Notes: generated from the sequence alone by a model not told the origin. A DNA stretch of 9,352 nucleotides from an uncultured Angelakisella sp. (GCA_910585535.1 CAJUFK010000125.1:1-9352), one strand, 5' to 3'. Counted from the first letter of the stretch, positions 1 through 8,178 are shown. Numbers and translations: made by a program.

Positions 1-1160
1 CAACAAATTTCTTTGATGTTGCTTGGTGCGAGCTTGAGCCAAAGCCGACTGAGTTTCTCTTTATTCCCTACAGTTATGATCTAAAGAGTGAATACGAGAA
101 AGGATTTAAGGTCTCAGATTTATTTATACTATACAATTCCGGTATTCAAACAAAATGCGATGAGATTTCTGTATGTTTCTCTAAGCAGGCTGCCGAAGAG
201 GTTGAGTCTCTTTTCAAGACGCAACCAGTTTCTGAACTAAAGAGCCGTTACCCTGCAAAGAATGACGGCAGGGATTGGACATTTTCTTATGCAAAAAACG
301 ATGTGATGACTGCTGAAGGCAAGATAGTTCCATATTATTATCGTCCTTTTGATGTAAGATATATCCGTTATAGTGGGGTAACAAAAGGATTAATTGCTTA
401 TCCTCGTAGGGATACGATGTCTCATGTCGTTGGACGCAATAATCTTTCACTTTGTATGATGAAACAATTTTTCCAGGATGTAGTTTACAACCATATCTTT
501 GTAACTAATCTCGCCATTGATGAAAGATTCCTTTATAGCAACCGTGGTGGCACCTATATTTTCCCGTTGTACCAATACTCCGGTGAAGCGAGTATGTCTT
601 CTCAAAGCTATAACTTTAATTCTGCGGTGATAAAGGAAATTGAATCAAGGCTTGGACTCAACCTATCTGATTGCGAAGGGGAAGTCAGTTTTACAGGCGA
701 ACAGCTTTTACAGTATATCTATAGCGTTCTCTACTGCAAATCCTATAGAGAAAGATTTAATGACCAATTAAAATATGATTTCCCTTCAATTCCTTACCCA
801 ACCTCCCCGTCACGCTTTAGAGAGTTGTGCTTGTTAGGTAAGAGACTAATGGAACTTCATTTACCCGATCCTTTTTATCCTGTCAATGAATCTGAAATCC
901 TATTGCCTGAATTGTCAAATTACAAGTTTGAGAGGGATAAGGTAATCCTGAATGGGACTCTTGTTATTGATGCCTTTGAAGGGGCTAAGGATTATCAGCT
1001 CGGCGGTTATAAGCCAGCAGACAAATGGCTAAAAGATAGAAAGGGAAGAGCTTTTACAAAGCATGATAAGAAGACATATGAAAGATTGCTGGCTACATTA
1101 ACTGAGACCACAGATATAATGAACGAGATAGAAACCGCCTTTTCGTTTGATAATGACTGA
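1..1160 (+). CDS. Type ISP (LlaBIII-like) restriction/modification enzyme, C-terminal specificity part (5' end outside window)
   Basis: This is a partial gene. The frame is open from base 3 (T-N-F-F-D-V-A-W...) to the TGA at 1158-1160, giving about 385 residues, and the true start lies upstream. The sequence matches the C-terminal target-recognition domain of type ISP enzymes. Seen: the core 'YYRPFDVRYIRYSG' near residues 112-125, then 'YPRRDTMSHVV' and 'NNLSLCMMKQ'; 'YIFPLYQY'; then 'YIYSVLYCKSYRERF' followed by 'DFPSIPYP', a hallmark of the family; and the end block 'GYKPADKWLKDRKGR' with a closing T-x2-IMNEIE helix. Family knowledge: such proteins are N6-adenine methyltransferases, often fused at the N-terminus to a nuclease and an SF2 helicase, and this domain reads the DNA target. 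The methylase NPPY motif and any nuclease or helicase part would lie upstream, so it is undecided whether this is a full single-chain restriction enzyme or a stand-alone methylase. By eye it is more A+T rich than the next gene. Confidence 0.82.
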   Translation, partial: TNFFDVAWCELEPKPTEFLFIPYSYDLKSEYEKGFKVSDLFILYNSGIQTKCDEISVCFSKQAAEEVESLFKTQPVSELKSRYPAKNDGRDWTFSYAKNDVMTAEGKIVPYYYRPFDVRYIRYSGVTKGLIAYPRRDTMSHVVGRNNLSLCMMKQFFQDVVYNHIFVTNLAIDERFLYSNRGGTYIFPLYQYSGEASMSSQSYNFNSAVIKEIESRLGLNLSDCEGEVSFTGEQLLQYIYSVLYCKSYRERFNDQLKYDFPSIPYPTSPSRFRELCLLGKRLMELHLPDPFYPVNESEILLPELSNYKFERDKVILNGTLVIDAFEGAKDYQLGGYKPADKWLKDRKGRAFTKHDKKTYERLLATLTETTDIMNEIETAFSFDND

Positions 1161-1185
1161 GAAAAGCAAATGATAGAACAATGAT

Positions 1186-1190
1186 AGAGG
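1186..1190 (+). promoter_or_regulatory. Ribosome binding site deciding the helicase start
   Basis: AGAGG lies 8 nt before the ATG at 1199 and supports that codon as the start. The in-frame ATG at 1181, six codons upstream, is preceded only by A-rich sequence (gaaaagcaaatgatagaaca) without a Shine-Dalgarno match, so 1181 is the less likely start. Confidence 0.6.
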
Positions 1191-1198
1191 TGTACCAT

Positions 1199-4100
1199 AT
1201 GGCAGAGATGGTATTTTTACAATGCGATAACAGCTCTAAGGCTGTTCGTGTAGCCTGCCCGAAGTGTGGCCGTATCAGCTTTCAAATACTGAAGGTTCCC
1301 TATGCCGGAGGCAAAGTGGCCGATTTTGAGAAAGAACTCACTTGTCCTGTGTGTGAGTCGGTTTACCATGCCTGTTGCACGGCTCAGACCGCTCAGTGGG
1401 AAGCGGCATATGCCCGATATTTGCAGAATAGTAGTGCCTATAACTCTGCCGCAAAGGATAATTATACTCGTCAGCAAGCTGTTGAGAGGGCCGAGCCAGT
1501 AAGCGCCGGTACGCCTATCTCGCAATGGCAAGACCTATTTACCGTTACAATCCTAAAGCGTGGCGAGACTTACGCCCGAAAAGGTACAGTGAGCGGTGTT
1601 ATTGCTAATGATGAGCTTATCACCGCCTCGGTTTCCGGCACAGAAGAATATCAAGTGAAGATTGGACTGAAAGATCAGCAGATCACTAACATGGAATGTA
1701 CATGCCCTTATGCGAAGGCAGGGGAGACTTGCAAACACATGGCTGCGGCTCTGTATGTCGCAGTAAATGGGGTAGTGCCTGATTTTCGTGAAATTGAAAC
1801 ACCGGTAGAGCCTGTCGCCAGCGATCCGGCTAAGGAACAGGCAGCTCAGTCATTGGTTTCAAAATTAAAGAAGAGACTTGAGGATCAAAGTGAAACAGCT
1901 CCGCAGAAGAGGCCAGAAGAAGATGGCAAGCCATCTGTTCCCATTTCGCAGACTGTTTCTCAGCCTATCATTACCTATGTGAAGACCGAAGATGGTTCTA
2001 ATGTTTCAGGCTTTGGTGAGGCAGTATCTCTGGAGCGCAAGCTCAATAGGTGGAAGAAGGAACTCCTTGACACCGGTAAGCGCAACAAGATGATCAATTA
2101 CCGAGAAACCGTAAGATCAACTCTGAAAATCTTAGAGCCTGGACTTGAAGAGCTGTTCAACAAGCTGGCGATAGGAGAAAAGGAGCTTTCTTTCCAGAAA
2201 CCCATCAATAAGGACTCAGATTATCGCACATACGCAATGCTGGCGCTCTTAGAAACCCTGTCTTACACGCTGCCTGTTCATGTCGGAGACATCAAGGCAG
2301 AGGGTACGATTGTAGAGCGGGAGAAGACCCTAAAAAACCTGAGAGCAAAGACCAAGCTGGCCAGAGAGGAACAGGGCACAAACATTCTGTATCTTTCTTT
2401 CGGCTTCATTCTCTGGAGAGAATCGGATCGCCCCAGCGCTCAGTGGATGAAAGCACCTCTTCTTATGATGCCAGTGTCTCTTGAGTTGAAGTCGTTAAAC
2501 GCCCCCTATACAATCAGCAGATATGACGACGACATAGAGGTAAATCCGACCCTCGACTATTTGTTCAATGGGGAGTATGGTATTGATTTGCCCACTTTTG
2601 AGTTGAAGGATAAGTCTTCCATCACTGAATACTTGGACACTATTGAGGAAATCATTGACCGTCGTGGCTGGAAACTGGTTAGAGAAGTCAGCCTGGGGCT
2701 GCTCTCTTTCCAGAAGATCAATATGTACCACGATCTGAACAATGATTACAGTCAGCAGCTCATTTCGCAGCACCCTGTGCTTAGAGCTATGGGAGGCGAT
2801 TATGCTGCAATCAAAGGGCTGCCCCCCGATATTCAGAACTTCGACTTTGACGCTGTTGAACCTAAAGATTGGCATCAAGTTATTAACGCAGACTCCAGCC
2901 AGCAGGATGCTATTCTGCTTTCCAAGCGAGGAGTCAGCTTTGTCATGCAAGGCCCTCCTGGTACGGGCAAGAGCCAGACAATTACAAATATCATCGCCGA
3001 GGCGCTTGCAGACGGGAAGAAGATTCTCTTTGTGTCTGAGAAGGCTGCGGCTTTGCAGGTTGTTTTGAAGAGGCTTACGGAGGTCGGATTGTCAGACTTC
3101 TGTCTGTCCCTCCACGACTATAAGGCAAACAAAAAGGTCATTATAGATAATATCGGTGCAAACCTGAGCTTGCAGGCTCATAGGCTGTCCAGAACCGCAA
3201 TGGCAGATCTCACGGAGCTGCTTCACAGCAGGGAAGCGCTGAACGAGTATGCCTTGGAGTTGCACAAACCCATCATGCCCCTTGAGAGCAGCATTTATGC
3301 GGCCTATGGTCGCATTACTCAGCTCGAAGAGGCATCCACGGTAGACTTTGTGCTGGACAACCCCCTTTCTATTTCAAAGGAGACCTTCTCTGAAATGCTC
3401 TATAATGTGGAGATGTTTGAGAGAGCGCTCCATGCCATCGGTGGGCCGTTGCAAGAGAATCCGTGGAACAAGACAACGGCAACAACATCAGGGCAAGCCT
3501 TCAAGGTGCAGATTACAGGGCAAACCAAGAACTTGCCAATAGTTTTACCAGAGATTGAGAAGGTTGTTACCGAACTAAATGCTCAGTTTGGCCTAAATAT
3601 CAGTTGTACATGGAGAGGAACTCAGAATGGGATTTCTGAGCTTCAGACCATTTTGAATCTCCCGTTGTTCCCCTTTGAATGGGCAGACGAGGCTAAATCG
3701 ACTGCTTTCATTGAGCTTGCCCAAAAAGCTCTTCAAGATCAGGAAGATTACAAAAAGCGTCTTGAGGATTTCAAAGAGGAATACTTGCATACTGCCACCA
3801 CGGGGAAACAGCATCAGAATGAGCTAAGGAGACAACTTGAAAGATTCCACTCTTTGTGGAACGACGATGCCTTGAACCTTGATGTCGAGGATATTAAGAG
3901 CCACTATGGTGAGGTGTATGCAGGAGAGACAGAAACAATCGAGAACTGTATTCTACGAACCTCTGCGTCTTCAGAGAAGAGAATTGAAGAACTAAAGCGT
4001 GTTCTCGACTACCTCGAGCAGTCCAATGAACTGCTGAAACTCAACAGCGATGCGACTTTTGGGGATCTGGCTATTGCTTCTAAAATCATTGCTATTCTTG

Positions 4101-7100
4101 TCAATGCTCCTTACATGGAGACAGTTTGGTTCGATCCCCGCAAAAATACCGAGGTCATGCCCATAATTGATGAAGCCTGCAAGCACAGCGACGCAATCAA
4201 GATGAAAACTGCAAAGCTGTTAGAAAGCTGGGAAAGCGGCATTCTGACTGTCGATGTTGCAGGTATGCTGGCAAGATTTAAGACCGAGTATACCGGCCTT
4301 TTTCACAAACTGAAAGGTAGCTTCAAAGAGGACATCAAGACGCTCAAGCTGATGTCTAAGACCGTTGGTGCTCAGATTACCGAAGAATCTGCCATCGCTG
4401 TCCTCCAAGAGGTACAAGACCTTAACGAAGAAAAGGCTTGGTTCGAGAATAATAAAGAACGACTAATAGAGGTCTTCAATAAACAGTATAAGGGTGTTGA
4501 TACTGATTGGGAAAAACTGAGGTATGGCGTCACTTCTACGCTCACAATCGCAGAAATGTTCCCTTATGCTAATATTCCGGCGGAAGTGATTGCGGCCATC
4601 CAGGATGCCATTGAGAACATCGGAAAGTCTGCAAAGGTCAGAGAGTTAAATGAAGAGCTGAACGAGCAGCGTTTGAACACCCTGAGAAATGGTATAACTG
4701 AGCTCGGATATATTGAGACCGTTGTATATACAACTTCTCTGAGTGAGGCGATTATTCCTCAGATAGAGAAGTTCCTTGAGGACTGTCTTGAGCAGAAAAA
4801 GTATCTTGAAGCGATTCAGGCTTGCTGCACGAGCAATCCGAGTGAACTAAGGTATGCCGACATCGCAAATCTTATTGAGTCTGTTTCTGCAATTCGCACA
4901 GAGCGAAAATGGTTGACCGAAGAAGTGGAGCTCTTAACAAGCCTGTACGGAACAGCTTTTGATGGAGAAACTACAGATTGGGATTCCATCATTGAGAAAA
5001 TCGACATTCATGGGGCCAAGCCAATAAAAGAACTCGATCAAGTTCAGAAAGAAAACGCTATCAGGCTTTCGGCTCGTTTTGGCAGTCGATTCACCGGACT
5101 GGATACGGACTGGAATGTCATTATCAGTGACTTGGAGACTATAAAGACCTACTTGAACGCTAAGCTGGGGGATGGTGCGATTTCCAGCCGACTCGTTGAG
5201 CTCGTATGTAACGATACTGTAGCTCGTGAAGAATTGTCCGCAACGATTTCCGCCCTTTCCAAGCTTGTAGAAAAAGCAGAGCCCGATGTTGCAGCGTTCC
5301 TCGCACTCTTTGAAAATGGCGAAGAATACTATCTGTGGACGATTCACGGCATTGTCGATAAGTATGAGCAGTGCATGAATAGCTTTGATAAACTTGACCA
5401 GTGGATAGATTTCGTAGAGACCAAAAAGGACTGCGATAGGCTCGGATTGGCCTCGTTTACCGCCCAAATTGAAAAAGCTAACAATTCTATTCCTGATGTC
5501 AGCCAGGCTTTTGAGAAGGGATTCTATGGTCAGTGGATTATTCCGGCTCTCGAACAAGCCCCTGCCGTTCAGAGTTTCAGAAGGAGGGTGCATGAGCAGC
5601 GTCTCGAAAGATTCACAGCTTTGGACGAGGCGCAGTTTGCTATTGCCAGAGATCGAATAAGAGAACAGATAATTAGTACATTCCCTGATCCCTATGGAGT
5701 CTCTGGGCCAAAGAGCGAGATTCGCACCCTTCAGCATGAAATGGAAAAAAAGCGCCGTATCATGCCATTGCGTAAGCTCTTCAGGACTATACCAAATCTT
5801 TTGCTCACGCTGAAACCGTGCCTGATGATGTCTCCGCTGTCTGTTGCATACTTCCTGGAAGCAGAGTCTTATCACTTTGACATGGTGATTTTCGACGAGG
5901 CATCACAGATCTTCCCGCAGGATGCTATTGGAGCTATTTTGAGAGCTGATCAAGTCATTATTGCAGGCGATACAAAACAGTTGCCGCCGACGAACTTCTT
6001 CACTGCCAGCACGGGTAATGGAACAGATGACTACGATCTGGATGAAGATGGTGAATGGGAGGACGAACTCTACGACTCCATTCTTGAAGAAACGGCCAAT
6101 ATTCTTCCAAATCGAACTTTACTTTGGCATTACAGAAGTAAGAGCGAACATCTGATTGCCTTCTCCAATCAGGAGATCTATCAGAACGAGCTGGTCACTT
6201 TCCCAAGTATCAATGACAAGGAAGACGACAGCGGTGTAGAGTTTGTGTATGTAGAAGAAGGATACTACGAAGGCGGCGGTAAGAACTGCAATGTTTTGGA
6301 GGCAAAGCGCTGCGTAGAACTTGTTGCTTCTCATATTGAGCATCATCCAGAGAGGTCGCTGGGAATTATTGCGTTTAGCGAAAAGCAGCAGCAGGCTATC
6401 TCGAAGGAGATCCAGTTGTTCCGTGAGCAGAACCCGAAGTATGAAGAATTCTTCCAAGAGGGCAAGGAAGAGGAGTTTTTTATCAAAAACCTTGAAAATG
6501 TACAGGGTGACGAGCGAGACACTATTATCTTCAGCGTTGGTTATGCCAAGACAAAGGATCAAAAGGCGAAAGGAAAGCCTATGGCGATGCGCTTTGGCCC
6601 CTTGGGTGTGCAGGGCGGTGAACGACGCCTGAATGTTGCTATTACTCGTGCAAAGAGAAATGTTAAGCTCGTCAGTTCAATTCTTCCTTCTGACATAGAC
6701 TTGTCGAGAACAGAGTCTGACGGAATTAGGATGCTGCACGATTATATAGCCTTTGCGATGAATAGCGATGTTTCGTTGGCTGGTTCACAAAAGTCAGTAG
6801 CAACTGATGAGTTTAAGACATCCGTTGCAGAGTTCCTTCGTCAAAAAGGATACAATATCTGTGCATCCGTTGGGTGCTCTGACTACAAGATTGACATCGC
6901 AGTAAAGCATCCCTCCCAGAGAGAGGAGTATGTAGCCGGTATAGAGTGTGATGGATTATCCTATGTGTCTGCTCGAACTGCCAGAGATCGAGATAGACTG
7001 CGTAAATCAGTCCTTGAGGCTATGGGCTGGAGGATGTACCGTGTATGGTCAACCGAGTGGTATAAGAATCCTGAGATAGAGGGGCAAAAACTTATTTCCT

Positions 7101-7897
7101 TTATTGATGGAGCTATTGCGACTGTAGATGAGCGAATCAGGCAAGAGGAAGAGCAAAAAAGGCTTGAAGAGGAACGCCGAAAAGCTGAACAAGAAAAAGC
7201 TCGAATTGCCAGAGAAAAAGCTGAGAAGGAGAGGCTTCTCGAAGAGCAACGCCAACAGGAAGCTGAAAGACAACGAATTGAGGAGGCGAGAAAAGCCTCT
7301 GAGCTCAGAAAAGAAAAGGCCGCAAGAGAAAGGGCAGATCGTCTCGTAAGAGCGGAACAAGCTCGTAAAGATGCGGCTGAGCAGAGAGCAAGAGAGGATG
7401 CTCAACGAAAGGTCGGGGCAGAGAGACAGGCGAAAGTAAAATATGCCTGGGTCGTAAAAGGGGTGAAAGTCAGACATAAGACTTTCGGCGTTGGTAAGAT
7501 CAAAGAGATAGATGGCGGTTATGTTACTGTCACCTTTGCAGTTGCCGAAAAGCGCTTTTCCTTCCCATCAGTATTTGAGCAAGGGTTCCTTATCAGGGAA
7601 GAGAAAATCAATACTACTTCTCAAAGTCAGCCAGGGCAGACTTCCTTGTTCGGAAGTAAGGCACCCCAGCAGCAGACAGGCTCCAAAAGGGATGACATTT
7701 GCACGGAGCTAACTTCTGCTGGATTGACCTATATAGATAATCGAGATTCGTCTGGTATTGTGTGGGTTATCTTTGCACCTGATAAGGCAGAACCGTTTGA
7801 GCGAATCGTCCGAAAGTATAATGCCCATTATACCTTTGAGAGACGAGGTTCCGTTGCAACCGATAGTAAACCTGCATGGAGAATAATGATTCAATAG
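1199..7897 (+). CDS. Giant SF1 helicase-nuclease: zinc ribbon + SWIM + DUF4011 + split helicase + Vsr-like (MTES_1575) nuclease
   Basis: The protein has 2232 residues counted from the ATG at 1199, chosen for its AGAGG site. Domains seen: CPxC pairs at C20/C23 and C49/C52 (zinc ribbon); SWIM finger C167-x-C169...C178-x-H180; a low-complexity linker; DUF4011 from about 278 ('LLDTGKRNKMINY') to about 470; Walker A GPPGTGKS at 585-592; a long helical insert at about 640-1480; the conserved 'KKRRIMPLRKLF' and 'PCLMMSPLSVA' blocks; motif II DEAS at 1566-1569; motif III GDTKQLPP at 1590-1597; WHYRSKSE from 1643; motif V VQGDERD at 1768-1774; motif VI GGERRLNVAITRAKR from 1806; nuclease residues D1899 and ECDG at 1916-1919 with ARDRDRLR; charged helix at about 1975-2079; an SH3-like domain at about 2087-2134; QTSLF at 2147-2151; and a C-terminal domain at about 2163-2232 ('YIDNRDSSGIVWVIF'). 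From family knowledge, it should be an ATP-driven nucleic acid translocase with an endonuclease. COG1112-type helicases of this kind occur in phage defence. Its substrate is unknown. The nuclease has an altered motif (see findings). Confidence 0.88.
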   Translation: MAEMVFLQCDNSSKAVRVACPKCGRISFQILKVPYAGGKVADFEKELTCPVCESVYHACCTAQTAQWEAAYARYLQNSSAYNSAAKDNYTRQQAVERAEPVSAGTPISQWQDLFTVTILKRGETYARKGTVSGVIANDELITASVSGTEEYQVKIGLKDQQITNMECTCPYAKAGETCKHMAAALYVAVNGVVPDFREIETPVEPVASDPAKEQAAQSLVSKLKKRLEDQSETAPQKRPEEDGKPSVPISQTVSQPIITYVKTEDGSNVSGFGEAVSLERKLNRWKKELLDTGKRNKMINYRETVRSTLKILEPGLEELFNKLAIGEKELSFQKPINKDSDYRTYAMLALLETLSYTLPVHVGDIKAEGTIVEREKTLKNLRAKTKLAREEQGTNILYLSFGFILWRESDRPSAQWMKAPLLMMPVSLELKSLNAPYTISRYDDDIEVNPTLDYLFNGEYGIDLPTFELKDKSSITEYLDTIEEIIDRRGWKLVREVSLGLLSFQKINMYHDLNNDYSQQLISQHPVLRAMGGDYAAIKGLPPDIQNFDFDAVEPKDWHQVINADSSQQDAILLSKRGVSFVMQGPPGTGKSQTITNIIAEALADGKKILFVSEKAAALQVVLKRLTEVGLSDFCLSLHDYKANKKVIIDNIGANLSLQAHRLSRTAMADLTELLHSREALNEYALELHKPIMPLESSIYAAYGRITQLEEASTVDFVLDNPLSISKETFSEMLYNVEMFERALHAIGGPLQENPWNKTTATTSGQAFKVQITGQTKNLPIVLPEIEKVVTELNAQFGLNISCTWRGTQNGISELQTILNLPLFPFEWADEAKSTAFIELAQKALQDQEDYKKRLEDFKEEYLHTATTGKQHQNELRRQLERFHSLWNDDALNLDVEDIKSHYGEVYAGETETIENCILRTSASSEKRIEELKRVLDYLEQSNELLKLNSDATFGDLAIASKIIAILVNAPYMETVWFDPRKNTEVMPIIDEACKHSDAIKMKTAKLLESWESGILTVDVAGMLARFKTEYTGLFHKLKGSFKEDIKTLKLMSKTVGAQITEESAIAVLQEVQDLNEEKAWFENNKERLIEVFNKQYKGVDTDWEKLRYGVTSTLTIAEMFPYANIPAEVIAAIQDAIENIGKSAKVRELNEELNEQRLNTLRNGITELGYIETVVYTTSLSEAIIPQIEKFLEDCLEQKKYLEAIQACCTSNPSELRYADIANLIESVSAIRTERKWLTEEVELLTSLYGTAFDGETTDWDSIIEKIDIHGAKPIKELDQVQKENAIRLSARFGSRFTGLDTDWNVIISDLETIKTYLNAKLGDGAISSRLVELVCNDTVAREELSATISALSKLVEKAEPDVAAFLALFENGEEYYLWTIHGIVDKYEQCMNSFDKLDQWIDFVETKKDCDRLGLASFTAQIEKANNSIPDVSQAFEKGFYGQWIIPALEQAPAVQSFRRRVHEQRLERFTALDEAQFAIARDRIREQIISTFPDPYGVSGPKSEIRTLQHEMEKKRRIMPLRKLFRTIPNLLLTLKPCLMMSPLSVAYFLEAESYHFDMVIFDEASQIFPQDAIGAILRADQVIIAGDTKQLPPTNFFTASTGNGTDDYDLDEDGEWEDELYDSILEETANILPNRTLLWHYRSKSEHLIAFSNQEIYQNELVTFPSINDKEDDSGVEFVYVEEGYYEGGGKNCNVLEAKRCVELVASHIEHHPERSLGIIAFSEKQQQAISKEIQLFREQNPKYEEFFQEGKEEEFFIKNLENVQGDERDTIIFSVGYAKTKDQKAKGKPMAMRFGPLGVQGGERRLNVAITRAKRNVKLVSSILPSDIDLSRTESDGIRMLHDYIAFAMNSDVSLAGSQKSVATDEFKTSVAEFLRQKGYNICASVGCSDYKIDIAVKHPSQREEYVAGIECDGLSYVSARTARDRDRLRKSVLEAMGWRMYRVWSTEWYKNPEIEGQKLISFIDGAIATVDERIRQEEEQKRLEEERRKAEQEKARIAREKAEKERLLEEQRQQEAERQRIEEARKASELRKEKAARERADRLVRAEQARKDAAEQRAREDAQRKVGAERQAKVKYAWVVKGVKVRHKTFGVGKIKEIDGGYVTVTFAVAEKRFSFPSVFEQGFLIREEKINTTSQSQPGQTSLFGSKAPQQQTGSKRDDICTELTSAGLTYIDNRDSSGIVWVIFAPDKAEPFERIVRKYNAHYTFERRGSVATDSKPAWRIMIQ
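4475..5113 (+). repeat. Three copies of a 12-residue [FY]-x3-[FY]-x-G-x2-T-D-W motif in the helicase insert
   Basis: At the protein level, three short segments align without gaps: FNKQYKGVDTDW (4475-4510, ending at W1104), YGTAFDGETTDW (4946-4981, ending at W1261) and FGSRFTGLDTDW (5078-5113, ending at W1305). In the second and third copies the motif leads into a similar W-x2-II-x-(K/D)-(I/L)-(D/E) helix. The spacing is uneven (157 and 44 residues). DNA identity between copies is low, so these are old diverged repeats, not recent duplications. They sit inside the long helical insert between helicase motifs Ia and II and probably cap successive helical hairpins. The structural role is inferred. 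Confidence 0.6.
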
Positions 7898-7901
7898 GAG
7901 G
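7896..7901 (+). promoter_or_regulatory. AGGAGG ribosome binding site overlapping the helicase stop
   Basis: A perfect AGGAGG begins inside the TAG stop codon (7895-7897) of the helicase gene and lies 7 nt before the ATG at 7909. It fixes 7909 as the start of the small gene. The overlap with the upstream stop suggests translational coupling of the two products. Confidence 0.85.
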
Positions 7902-7908
7902 TACAATC

Positions 7909-8157
7909 ATGGCTAAGGATTCTGAGCTGAAATTCGAGATCATCAACCGTATTGGAGCGATTTCCACATCGCCCAGCGGTTGGATTACAGAGTTAAATCG
8001 AGTTAGCTGGAATGGAAAAGAGCCAAAGTATGACCTGAGACCCTGGGCTCCCGACCATGCCAAAATGGGAAAGGGGATCACTCTGTCTGAGGAAGAATTA
8101 ATATCTCTTTCGGAGTTACTCCAAAAGGAAGTTGCTTTTCTGAGGGAAGAAGCATAA
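7909..8157 (+). CDS. YdbC/PC4-like single-stranded nucleic acid binding protein
   Basis: This small protein has 82 residues. The start at 7909 is set by a perfect AGGAGG 7 nt upstream; an in-frame ATG at 7876 lies inside the helicase gene and lacks such a site. The sequence 'FEIINRIGAIST...GWITELNRVSWNG' followed by 'PKYDLRPWAPDH' and 'KMGKGITLSEEEL' fits the YdbC family as I remember it. In that family, four beta strands and a C-terminal helix form a PC4-like fold that dimerises and binds single-stranded DNA. Length is typical for the family, and no signal peptide or membrane segment is seen, so it is cytoplasmic. It follows the helicase by 11 nt and precedes the kinase by 28 nt, so it is probably co-expressed. 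A role in holding the strand opened by the helicase is inference. YdbC-like genes are also common as general accessory genes on Firmicute mobile elements, so the link may be looser. Confidence 0.85.
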   Translation: MAKDSELKFEIINRIGAISTSPSGWITELNRVSWNGKEPKYDLRPWAPDHAKMGKGITLSEEELISLSELLQKEVAFLREEA

Positions 8158-8172
8158 TCAAGTCTAAGGATT

Positions 8173-8178
8173 AAGGGG
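8173..8178 (+). promoter_or_regulatory. Ribosome binding site of the kinase gene
   Basis: AAGGGG lies 7 nt before the ATG at 8186 in the 28-nt gap after the YdbC-like gene. It supports that start. No promoter or terminator is visible in this gap, which fits read-through from the upstream genes. Confidence 0.6.

Noticed and set aside
1..1160. Assignment of the first gene as BREX PglX
   Set aside because: PglX is also an adenine methylase, but the YRPFDVRYIRY and DFPSIPYP blocks point to the type ISP C-terminal domain, and no other BREX core gene is seen in the window.
4934..5875. A 313-residue open frame on the minus strand, opposite the helicase gene
   Set aside because: It lies wholly within the helicase coding region, shows no recognisable domain, and no ribosome binding site was noted. 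The plus-strand frame carries conserved helicase family blocks across the same bases.
7123..7437. Glu/Lys/Arg-rich low-complexity stretch as a DNA tandem repeat
   Set aside because: The repetition is at amino-acid composition level (a charged helix or coiled coil). The bases show no regular period, so it is not listed as a DNA repeat.
7049..7477. A 142-residue minus-strand frame rich in Ser, Leu and Phe
   Set aside because: It is the complement of the Glu/Lys/Arg-rich charged helix. Such a codon mix gives long Ser/Leu/Phe frames on the other strand by composition alone.
7876..7908. An upstream in-frame ATG for the YdbC-like gene
   Set aside because: It lies inside the helicase gene without a Shine-Dalgarno site, and the extra 11 residues do not fit the family. 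The ATG at 7909 has a perfect AGGAGG at 7-nt spacing.
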